64,000 nucleotides of DNA, from contig CAVPXB010000010.1 of assembly GCA_963709525.1 (NCBI GenBank), positions 186,001 to 250,000 of the forward strand, written 5' to 3'. Source of the stretch: CAIWHR01 sp963709525. Its GTDB lineage: Bacteria > Pseudomonadota > Gammaproteobacteria > Burkholderiales > Casimicrobiaceae. A program made the translations under genes and the position numbers. Below, piece by piece: positions 35,235-42,983 of the stretch. The notes beneath the pieces are model-generated. The model was not told where the DNA came from. It worked only from the letters and a program-made list of their open reading frames with translations, and did no database searches. How positions within the stretch are numbered: position 1 is the stretch's first letter; each line of letters begins with the position of its first letter.

Positions 35235-35370
35235 CTTCGTTGCCCGATCCCGGTTGGCGCACCACGCGTGCTTGGGTAGGATCAAGGTTTTTTCCCCGAC
35301 AGTGTGTATCAATGCAGGGCGGGACGAATGGTCTCGGCGGACTGGCGCCGGGCGCCGCCTGGGAGGTGAA

Positions 35371-35862
35371 ATGATCGTCGTATTGATGGGCGTGTGTGGC
35401 TGTGGCAAGACGAGGGTCGGCGAGGCGCTGGCCGCGGAACTCGGTTGGCGCTTTTTCGATGCCGATGATTTTCATCCGCCGGCAAATGTCGCGAAGATGG
35501 CGGCCGGTCAACCGCTCGACGATGCCGATCGCTGGCCCTGGCTCGACCGGATAGCGAGCGAAATGGCTGCCCTCAACGCTCGCGGCGAGTCCGCCGTGCT
35601 GGCCTGCTCGGCGCTGAAGGCGCGCTACCGCGACCGCCTGCGCGTCGCCGGTGACGTCCGCTTCGTCCATCTCGAGGGCGATCGCGCGACCATTGCCGAA
35701 CGGATCGGTGGCCGCGCGCACCGGTACATGCCGGCATCGCTGCTCGACAGCCAGTTCGAGGCGCTCGAAGTGCCGACCGACGCGATCCCTGTCGACATCC
35801 GCCTCCCGGTCGCCGACGAGGTGGCGCTGATTCGCAGCGCGTTGGCGCAGGCCGCGCCATGA
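35371..35862 (+). CDS. gntK: gluconokinase (GntK type)
   Basis: The 163-residue P-loop kinase has GVCGCGKT (residues 7-14), FFDADDFHPPANVAKMAAG with the substrate-binding Asp-His, and CSALKARYRDRLR. It phosphorylates gluconate to 6-phosphogluconate for the pentose phosphate or Entner-Doudoroff route. GGGAGG precedes ATG 35371 at a good distance. Its stop overlaps the metC-like start by 4 bp. 6-Phosphogluconate dehydrogenase (gnd) lies 15 kb away in the window. Confidence 0.9.
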   Translation: MIVVLMGVCGCGKTRVGEALAAELGWRFFDADDFHPPANVAKMAAGQPLDDADRWPWLDRIASEMAALNARGESAVLACSALKARYRDRLRVAGDVRFVHLEGDRATIAERIGGRAHRYMPASLLDSQFEALEVPTDAIPVDIRLPVADEVALIRSALAQAAP

Positions 35863-37037
35863 GCGATGCGGACACCATGAAACCTTTCACCCTCGCGAGC
35901 CACCTCGGCCGCGATCCGCAGCGTTTTCTGGGCGCGGTGAACACGCCGGTGTTTCGCGCCTCGACCATCCTGTTTCCCACGGTCGCCGATCTCGAGCGTG
36001 CGGCGCGCGGCGAGCACGACGGCCTGAGCTACGGCCTGCACGGCCTGCCCACGGTGACCGACCTGCAGGCGGCGGTGGCCATGATCGAAGGCGCGCATGC
36101 GGGGTTCGCCGTGCCATCGGGATTGACGGCGACGACGCTGCCCTTGCTGGCGCTGGCGAAGACAGGCGACCACGTGCTGGTGACCGACTCGGTCTACGGG
36201 CCCACGCGGCGGTTTTGCGATCTGCACCTGACGCGTCTCGGCATCGACGTGAGCTATTACGATCCGCTGGCCGGCAGCGCGATCGAGTCCGAGTTTCGCG
36301 CCAACACGCGCATCGTCTTCACCGAGTCGCCGGGGTCGCTCACCTTCGAAGTGCAGGACATCCCGGCCATCGCCGGGGTCGCGCATCGCCGCGGCGCATG
36401 GGTGGTGATGGACAACACGTGGGCGACGCCGTTTTTCTTCCCGTCGTTTGCGCGCGGCGTCGACGTCTCCGTGCACGCGGCGACCAAGTACATCGGCGGG
36501 CACTCCGACGTTCTGCTGGGATTGATCCTGACCAACGAACGCGCGCGTGGCCCGATGCACCGGCTGTGGACCGACATGGGTGTCACCGCGTCCAGCGACG
36601 ATTGCTTCCTCGGCCTGCGCGGCTTGCGCACGCTGCCGACGCGCTTGGCGCGGCACGAGGCGAGCGCGCTGGAGATCGCGCAGTGGCTGGCATCGCGCCC
36701 CGAGGTCAGGGAGGTGGTCTATCCCGCGTTGCCGGGCGCGCGCGGGCACGACCTGTGGCGGCGCGATTTCACCGGCGCGACGGGCCTGTTCACGCTGGTG
36801 CTGCAACCGGTGGCGAAGGCGCGCGTGGACGCGCTGCTCGACGGCCTGCGCCTGTTCAAGATGGGCTGGAGCTGGGGCGGTTTCGAGAGCCTGGCGATTC
36901 CCATCGCACCGGAGGGCGTACGCACGGTGACGCGCTGGAACCCGGGCGGCCCCTGCCTGCGCCTGCACGTCGGTCTCGAGGATCCGGCCGACCTCATCGC
37001 CGATCTCGCCGACGGACTCGCGCGCCTCGCCGGCTGA
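35859..37037 (+). CDS. metC: cystathionine beta-lyase-like PLP enzyme
   Basis: The 392-residue Cys/Met-metabolism enzyme has SGLTATTLPLLAL, VMDNTWATPFFFP, and the PLP lysine in HAATKYIGGHSD (K210). GWSWGGFESL is typical of cystathionine beta-lyases, which release homocysteine, pyruvate and ammonia from cystathionine. Related lyases share most motifs, so the symbol is a family-level call. It is translationally coupled to gntK. The last bases, including the TGA stop, merge into the first copy of a 27-bp tandem repeat. Confidence 0.86.
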   Translation: MSDADTMKPFTLASHLGRDPQRFLGAVNTPVFRASTILFPTVADLERAARGEHDGLSYGLHGLPTVTDLQAAVAMIEGAHAGFAVPSGLTATTLPLLALAKTGDHVLVTDSVYGPTRRFCDLHLTRLGIDVSYYDPLAGSAIESEFRANTRIVFTESPGSLTFEVQDIPAIAGVAHRRGAWVVMDNTWATPFFFPSFARGVDVSVHAATKYIGGHSDVLLGLILTNERARGPMHRLWTDMGVTASSDDCFLGLRGLRTLPTRLARHEASALEIAQWLASRPEVREVVYPALPGARGHDLWRRDFTGATGLFTLVLQPVAKARVDALLDGLRLFKMGWSWGGFESLAIPIAPEGVRTVTRWNPGGPCLRLHVGLEDPADLIADLADGLARLAG

Positions 37038-37224
37038 GCCTGTCCCGGTATCCGTTCGGGCCGAGCCTGTCCCGGTATTCGTTCGGGCCGAGCCTGTCTT
37101 GGGTTCCGTTCGGGCTGAGGTTGTCTCGGGTTCCGTTCGGGCCGAGCCTGTCTTGGGTTCCGTTCGGGCTGAGCTTGTCTCGGGTTCCGTTCGGGCTGAG
37201 CTTGTCTCGGGTTCCGTTCGGGCT
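37036..37224. repeat. tandem array: seven copies of a 27-bp repeat
   Basis: Seven head-to-tail units of exactly 27 bp start at 37036, 37063, 37090, 37117, 37144, 37171 and 37198. All follow the pattern GAGCcTGTCtcGGgTTCCGTTCGGGC with a few substitutions. Copies 6 and 7 are identical. The array begins at the last two bases of the metC stop codon and leads into a longer inverted repeat. A nine-residue peptide repeat in one frame is a consequence of 27 being divisible by three, not evidence of a gene. Confidence 0.95.
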
Positions 37225-37264
37225 GAGCCTGTCGAAGCCCTTCGACGAGCCCAGGGCGAACGGG
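37215..37264. repeat. inverted repeat ending the tandem array
   Basis: CCGTTCGGGCTGAGCCTGTCGAAG (from 37214) is followed directly by CTTCGACGAGCCCAGGGCGAACGG, given here as halves CTGTCGAAG and CTTCGACGAG around 37229-37249. The two arms form an imperfect palindrome of about 50 bp. Sequences like TTCGACAGGCTCAGCCCGAA are dispersed repeats in many proteobacteria. The tandem array seems to have grown from the left arm of this element. It may also terminate both convergent genes. Confidence 0.75.
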
Positions 37265-37294
37265 GAAAGATGTAACGCGCCGACGTGGTGCCGT

Positions 37295-37945
37295 TCAGCC
37301 CAGGTCCATCGTCCGGCAATTCGGGCTGACCGAAAAATCGGCCGCGGTCTTTGCGCGCACCTCGTCCTGCGTACGTCCCGGTGCGATCTCCTCCAGCACC
37401 AGACCGCCCGTACCGCGGCTGAACACCGCGAGTTCGGTCACGATCATCGACACCCGGCCGGCGGCGGTGAGCGGGAGCGAGCACAGGGGCAGGATCTTCG
37501 GCCGGTCGTCCTTGGTCGAGTGCTCCATCGCGACAATGACGCGTCGCGCACCGGTGACCAGATCCATTGCGCCGCCCATGCCGGGAACCATCTTGCCCGG
37601 CACCACCCAGTTGGCGAGGTTGCCCTGGGCATCGACCTCCAGTGCGCCCAACACCGTCACATCGACATGGCCACCGCGAATCAGCGCGAACGAAAACGCG
37701 CTGTCGAACATCGCTGCGCCCGGTATCAGGCCGCAGGGCTGGCCCCCGGCATTCACCACACCCGGCTGCGGCTCGCCCAGCAAGGGACCCAGTCCCAGAA
37801 AGCCATTCTCGGATTGCAATGTGATGTGAATGTCGGGCGGCAGGAAGTGCGGCACCAGCGTCGGTATGCCGATGCCCAGGTTGACGACGAATCCCTCGCG
37901 CAGCTCCTGCGCGACGCGACGAGCGATGACTTCCTTGGCGTCCAT
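37295..37945 (-). CDS. 3-oxoacid CoA-transferase, subunit B
   Basis: The 216-residue protein has IARRVAQELREGFVVNLGIG and the catalytic glutamate in QSENGFLG (E46), with GGHVDVTVLGALEVD downstream. This matches the beta subunit of two-component family I CoA transferases (AtoA/ScoB/PcaJ). It forms a heterotetramer with subunit A, whose stop lies 1 bp upstream of this start. The acceptor acid is not predictable. The genes follow a branched-chain-type importer on the same strand, which may bring in the acid. Confidence 0.9.
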   Translation of the reverse strand: MDAKEVIARRVAQELREGFVVNLGIGIPTLVPHFLPPDIHITLQSENGFLGLGPLLGEPQPGVVNAGGQPCGLIPGAAMFDSAFSFALIRGGHVDVTVLGALEVDAQGNLANWVVPGKMVPGMGGAMDLVTGARRVIVAMEHSTKDDRPKILPLCSLPLTAAGRVSMIVTELAVFSRGTGGLVLEEIAPGRTQDEVRAKTAADFSVSPNCRTMDLG

Positions 37946-37946
37946 G

Positions 37947-38609
37947 TCATTGCCTCCGCGCGACGACCAGGTAATCGACCAACGCCGCCGGCGTGATCAC
38001 ATGGTCGGGATCGATCGCTCCGGTCTCGACCAGTTCATCGACTTCGGCGATCACCACATCGGCGGCCAGGGCGATGAGCGGGTTGAAATTGCGCGCCGCG
38101 CGCTCATAGACGAGATTGCCAGCCTTGTCCGCGACCTTGGCCTTGAGGATGGCGATGTCGGCGCGCAATGGCAGCTCGAGCAGATAGTCACGGCCGCCGA
38201 CGTTGAGCCTGGTCTTGCCCTCCTCGACGATCGTGCCCACCCCCGTGGGCGTGAGCACGCCGCCGAGACCGGCGCCGCCGCAGCGGATGCGCTCGGCCAG
38301 CGTCCCCTGCGGCACGAGCTCGACGTCGAGGTCGCCAGCCAGCATCCGGCGCCCGGTCAGCGGGTTGGTGCCGATGTGCGAGACGATCACCTTGACCGCC
38401 TGTCCGCTCGCGACCAGCGGGCCGACACCGGTACCGGGGAGCCCGGTGTCGTTGCCGATGAGCGTGAGATTGCGGACGTCGGCCTCGACCAGCACGCCGA
38501 CCACTCCCGAGGGCGTGCCGATGCCCATGAAGCCGCCGAACATCACCGTCATGCCGTCACGGAAGTGTGCCGCAACGCCTGACCATTCCAGAACCTTGGA
38601 GGAACCCAT
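37947..38609 (-). CDS. 3-oxoacid CoA-transferase, subunit A
   Basis: The 220-residue protein has FRDGMTVMFGGFMGIGTPSG, IGNDTGLPGTGVG and EGKTRLNVGGRDYLLELPL, characteristic of the alpha subunit (AtoD/ScoA). ATG 38609 gives the same length as E. coli AtoD; ATG 38618 is an alternative. Both subunit genes are adjacent and complete. About 130 bp separate it from the upstream ABC ATPase gene, enough for a separate promoter. Confidence 0.9.
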   Translation of the reverse strand: MGSSKVLEWSGVAAHFRDGMTVMFGGFMGIGTPSGVVGVLVEADVRNLTLIGNDTGLPGTGVGPLVASGQAVKVIVSHIGTNPLTGRRMLAGDLDVELVPQGTLAERIRCGGAGLGGVLTPTGVGTIVEEGKTRLNVGGRDYLLELPLRADIAILKAKVADKAGNLVYERAARNFNPLIALAADVVIAEVDELVETGAIDPDHVITPAALVDYLVVARRQ

Positions 38610-38739
38610 CGTGTCCATCGCCGGTGGTTGCAAGATAAGACCACGCAAATCGAGATGCCCGCGTGGCTCGCATTATGGCGCATCCGGCAATGACGCAGAT
38701 GTTGCGGCGCGACACCGCCCGTGGCGGCGGCCCCGCGCA

Positions 38740-39495
38740 TCAAGTCGCTTCGTCCTCGCCCAGATAGACCGCCTTCACGCGGGCATCCGCACGGATGTCG
38801 TCCGGCGTTCCGGCGGCGATGACGCTCCCGCGATCGAGGACGATGATGCGGTCGGCATGGCCGAATACGACGTCCATGTCGTGCTCGGTGAACAGCACCG
38901 CCAGCGATTTCCGGCGCGCGAGCTCCGCCGCGAGCTGCATCAGCCGGTTGCGTGAATTGGGCGACATGCCGGCGGTGGGTTCATCCATCAGCAGCAGGCG
39001 CGGCGCGTTGGCCAGGGCCAGGGCCAGTTCGACCCGCTTGGCGTCGCCGTAGGCAAGCGTGGCGCACCCCTGGTCGGCGAACGACGTCATGCGCACCTGC
39101 GCGAGCAGCGCGTCGGCGTCGGCGCGAAACGCAGCGGTCGCGCGCACGCGCAGGCTTTCGTGCGCCTGCGCGTGGGAGAGCAGCGCGACCTGCACGTTTT
39201 CGCGCACCGTCATCGACGCGAAAGTGGCCGCGACCTGGAATGTGCGGCCGACGCCGAGGCGCGCGATGGCGCGCGGGGGAAGTCCCTCGATCGGCGTTCC
39301 GCCGAGGTGGACGCTGCCGCGATCGGGTCGCAGTTGGCCGTTGATCAGGTTGAAGCAGGTGCTCTTGCCCGCGCCGTTGGGGCCGATCAGCGCCACGAGT
39401 TCGCCTGCGCGCACCGCGAACGACACGTCGCTGACCGCCGCGACACCGCCAAAGGATTTGCACAGACCGATGACCTCAAGCGCGGCGTCGGTCAT
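38740..39495 (-). CDS. branched-chain-type ABC transporter ATP-binding protein (LivG-like)
   Basis: The 251-residue ATPase has Walker A GPNGAGKST and Walker B LLLMDEP. The signature region is LAYGDAKRVELALAL, and the LivG-type loop is MSPNSRNRLM. It powers uptake through the permease encoded directly upstream, with which it overlaps by 4 bp. Branched-chain systems normally have a second ATPase, LivF; none is seen here. ATG 39495 gives the usual N-terminus. A longer frame upstream only re-reads the permease gene in another frame. Confidence 0.9.
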   Translation of the reverse strand: MTDAALEVIGLCKSFGGVAAVSDVSFAVRAGELVALIGPNGAGKSTCFNLINGQLRPDRGSVHLGGTPIEGLPPRAIARLGVGRTFQVAATFASMTVRENVQVALLSHAQAHESLRVRATAAFRADADALLAQVRMTSFADQGCATLAYGDAKRVELALALANAPRLLLMDEPTAGMSPNSRNRLMQLAAELARRKSLAVLFTEHDMDVVFGHADRIIVLDRGSVIAAGTPDDIRADARVKAVYLGEDEAT

Positions 39496-41371
39496 CGCTT
39501 CCGCCTGGCCTGGAGGGCCTGCAGCGAACCGCCTATGCCCATCGGGGCGACGAGCACGATCAGCAGGATGGCCGAGCCCAGCACCGCGCGCCAGTATTCG
39601 GTCAGGCGCGCGAGCGTGTCCTGCAGGTACGTGAACGCCGCCGCGCCGAGCAGCGGTCCCCCCGGCGCATGAGCCCGCCCAGCAGCACCATGACCAGCGC
39701 ATCGACCGAGCGCGGAATCGCGAGCGTCTCGGGCGACAGGCTGCCCTTCGAGAATACGTACAAGCCGCCGGCAAGTCCGGCGAAGCCTCCGGCCATCGCG
39801 AACGCCACCCACTGCGTGCGCCGGACGTCGATCCCCAGCGCTTCGGCGCGCAGCGGCGAGTCGCGTGCCGCGCGCAGCGCATAGCCAAGGGGTGCCTGGG
39901 CGATCCAGGCGATGCCGGCCAGCGCCACCGATACGATGCCCAGAACAAACCAGAAATACGCGCGCTTGTCGGCCAGCAGCTCGACGGGCCACAGGCCCAC
40001 GAGGCCGTTGGAACCTCCGGTCACCGCGTCCCACTGAAAGACGATCGACCACACGATCTGGGCGAAAGCCAGGGTCAGCATCGCCAGATAGACGCCCGAC
40101 AGGCGCACGCAAAACCAGCCGAAGACGAGCGCTCCCGCCATTGCCACCAGCGGCGCTGCCGCCAGGGCGAATGCCATCGATCCGCCGTGCTTGAACACCA
40201 GCGCCGCGCCATAGGCACCAAGCCCGAAATACGCCGCATGGCCGAACGAGGCCATGCCGCCCGTGCCCATCAGGAATTGCAGGCTGGCGGCAAAGACTGC
40301 GAGCACCAGAATGTCCGTCGCGAGCACCAGCCGGTACTCGTCCCCGGTAAAGGGCAACAGCGCGCCGGCCAGCAGCACGGCGAGCGCCACGAACACGCTG
40401 CCGCGCCCGTGAGGACGCACCAGCGCGCGGAACTCGGCGATCGGCGTGGTCGCCGGCGCGGCGGGTGCCGACCCCAGCAATCCGTAGGGCTTGGTGGCGA
40501 GGACGATCGCCATCACGACGAACTCGGCCACCAGCGTGAGTTTCGGGAAAGCGAGCGTGAACCCGGCGATCTCCACCGTGCCCAGCACCACGCAGAGTCC
40601 CTTGACCAAGCCGATGAGCAGCGCCGCGAGGAACGCGCCGGGAATCGAACCCAGTCCGCCGACGACGGTGACGACGAAGGCCTCGGCAATGATCGCGAGG
40701 TCCATGCCCAGGTTGGCGGGCTCGCGCGGCAACTGCAACGCGCCGGCGAGTCCGGCGAGGCCCGCGCCCAACGCGAAGACCGCGGTGAAAAGCCGCGCCT
40801 CGTTGATGCCCAGCGCGCCGGCGAGTGCGCGATTTTCGGTTGCGGCGCGGATCACCACGCCGAAGCGCGTGCGCGCGAGCAGCCACCACAGTCCCAGCAG
40901 CACCAGGGGCCCGACGGCGATCAGGAGCAGGTCGTAGCTGGGGACGGCTCGACCGAAGACGTCGATCACGCCGGCGAATCCTGGCGCCCGTGGCCCGAGC
41001 AGGTCTTCCGCACCCCAGATCGCCAGTGCCGCATCGCGGACGATCAGCACCACGCCGAAAGTCGCTGCGAGCTGCAACAGTTCCGGCGCCGCGTAGATCC
41101 AGCGCAGCAGCAAGGTCTCGATCAACGCGCCGAGAATGCCGACGACGATCACCGCCAGCAGCACGCCGCCCCAGAACCCCAAGGGTCCCCGACCCAGCCA
41201 ATCGACCGCGGTCCAGGCGAGGTAAGCCCCCAACATGTACAGCGAGCCGTGCGCGAAGTTGACGACCCGGCTGACACCGAATATCAGTGTCAGGCCGGCG
41301 GCGACCAGGAACAGCGCCGACGCGCTGGCGAGGCCGTTGAGCAGTTGGGCTAGGAGCGAGGCGAGCGACAT
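39492..41371 (-). CDS. fused LivH-LivM branched-chain-type ABC permease (one frameshift)
   Basis: About 626 residues combine a LivH-like half (ALFLVAAGLTLIFGVSRVVN, VVGGLGSIPGAFLAALLIG) and a LivM-like half (SLQFLMGTGGMASFGHAAYF, LTLAFAQIVWSIVFQWDAVT). These two permeases are usually separate genes; a natural fusion occurs in some bacteria. The frame breaks in a run of C residues near 39656-39663. Adding one base restores GGLMRRGGPLLGAAAFTYLQ to the end. A homopolymer error is the simplest cause. The start at ATG 41371 lies about 99 bp after the binding-protein gene. Confidence 0.85.
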
Positions 41372-41469
41372 GCGGCGGAAGGGCGGGCACGCCCGCCCCC
41401 GATCGGCGGTAGCGGCGCGGCCTCGATTCTAGCCTACCGCCAGGGACCCCAGGCGCTTGCCGGGGACGG

Positions 41470-42675
41470 CTACTTGTTGCCTCGCATCGCTTTGACCGCA
41501 TCGTCCGAGGGCAGGTAGTCCTTGCCGTCGGCATAGCGCCAATCGACCATCACGCCCTTGCCGTCGCGGACCGCGGTGCGTCCGACGTAGGCGCCCATCG
41601 TCGACTGATGGTCCTGCGCCCGGAAGTTCAGCTTGCCGAACGGCGTGTCGAACGCCAGGCCGCGCATCGCCGTCACCAGTTTCTCGGTGTCGGTCGAGCC
41701 CGCGCGCCGCAACGCTGCCGCGGCGGCCTTGACCGTGCTGTAGCCGACGACCGAGCCCAGGCGCGGGTAATCCTTGTATCGGGCCTGGTAGGCGTCGACG
41801 AAGCGCTTGTGCTCGGGGGTGTCGATGGCATACCACGGGTAACCGGTGACCCACCAGCCGACCGGCGCTTCGTCTTTCAGCGGGTCGAGATACTCGGGTT
41901 CGCCGCCCAGCAGGTTGAACACGGGGCGGTCCCGGAACAGGCCCCGCAGCTGTCCCTCGCGCACAAACCGGGCGAGGTCGGGACCGAACAGCGACGAAAA
42001 GATGGCGTCGGGCCTGGCATCGGCCAAGGCCTGCGCGACCGATCCCGCATCGATCTTGCCGAGCGGAACCGCCAGTTCGACAAACTCGATGCCACCCTGC
42101 TGCAGCGCCATCATCTGCTTCTTGAACGCCGCCGTGGCCGATTGACCGTACTCGTAATTGGGGTAGACGATCGCCCAGCGTTTCTTTCCAAGCTTCGCCG
42201 CTTCGGGCGCCAGCATCGCGGTCTGCATATACGTCGATGCGCGCAGGCGGAACGTGTATCGGTTGCCGGCCTCCCAGACGATCTTGTCGGTCAGCGGCTC
42301 GGCGGCGAGGAACAGGACCTTGCGCTGCTGCGCGAGGTCGGCGACCGCGAGGCCCACGTTGGACGGGAAGGTGCCCATCAGCATGACCACCTTCTCCCGC
42401 GTGATGAGTTCCTCGGCCACGCGGACGGCATCGCCGGGGTTGCCGTTGTCGTCGCGCGACACGATGGCCAGTGGCCGCCCCAGCACCCCGCCTCCCGCGT
42501 TGATCTCTTCAAGCGCGAGGTCCATCCCCTTCTTGTACGGCTCGAGGAACGCCGGGAAGGTCTTGTAGCTGTTGAGTTCGCCCAGCTTGATCGGCTGGGC
42601 GATGGCGAGGCTCGGCAGCGCCGAAGCGGCGAGGGCCATCGCGGTGAATCGGGCCAGGCTCTGCAGGTATTTCAT
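41470..42675 (-). CDS. branched-chain-type ABC transporter substrate-binding protein
   Basis: The 401-residue protein has a signal peptide (about residues 1-26, ending ALPSLAIAQ) and a type 1 periplasmic-binding fold (IKLGELNSYKTFPAFLEPYK, WAIVYPNYEYGQSATAAFKK). It belongs to the Leu/Ile/Val family, whose members also bind amides, urea and aromatic or short organic acids. The nearby CoA transferase suggests a carboxylic acid as substrate, by inference. It is the first gene of the importer run. Confidence 0.88.
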   Translation of the reverse strand: MKYLQSLARFTAMALAASALPSLAIAQPIKLGELNSYKTFPAFLEPYKKGMDLALEEINAGGGVLGRPLAIVSRDDNGNPGDAVRVAEELITREKVVMLMGTFPSNVGLAVADLAQQRKVLFLAAEPLTDKIVWEAGNRYTFRLRASTYMQTAMLAPEAAKLGKKRWAIVYPNYEYGQSATAAFKKQMMALQQGGIEFVELAVPLGKIDAGSVAQALADARPDAIFSSLFGPDLARFVREGQLRGLFRDRPVFNLLGGEPEYLDPLKDEAPVGWWVTGYPWYAIDTPEHKRFVDAYQARYKDYPRLGSVVGYSTVKAAAAALRRAGSTDTEKLVTAMRGLAFDTPFGKLNFRAQDHQSTMGAYVGRTAVRDGKGVMVDWRYADGKDYLPSDDAVKAMRGNK

Positions 42676-42983
42676 GCAATCTCCGGTGATAGTCGGGGCG
42701 ACGCGACGCGATCGGATCGCGGACCGGCATAACGGCGGCGGGCGCCCGGCGGTTGACGCCGTTCGCGGGCACTGGGCGGGCGCGCAGGTCGTCGACGCCG
42801 CGCGCAACGCTTCGATTGTACCCAACCGTCCAGGACGGCCGGTTCCCTCTTTCTTCCGCAAGCGAGAAATGCAGGCGATCAAGCGCAAATCGCATGCTTC
42901 CCGGCGCAGGCTTTTGCGCCCGCGTAAAATGCGACGTTTGCCGGAAGCGCGACGTTGCGTCGAGCCCTCCTCCTTTCGCCATC
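42676..42983. promoter_or_regulatory. 308-bp divergent intergenic region between importer and fused flavoprotein
   Basis: No coding sequence is convincing here. A TACAAT hexamer on the minus strand (42820-42815) could be a -10 box for the importer operon. A TAAAAT on the plus strand (42925-42930), 54 bp before the flavoprotein ATG, could serve the other direction. Neither has a clear -35 partner. I saw no long palindrome that would suggest a specific operator. Confidence 0.35.

Noticed and set aside
37036..37264. Possible CRISPR array
   Set aside because: The repeats are directly adjacent with no spacers, vary between copies, and no cas genes are nearby.
36215..37996. 593-codon frame with a nine-residue peptide repeat
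   Set aside because: It re-reads metC in the wrong frame and crosses the 27-bp array and the antisense of a CoA transferase gene. The peptide repeat only reflects the DNA repeat length.
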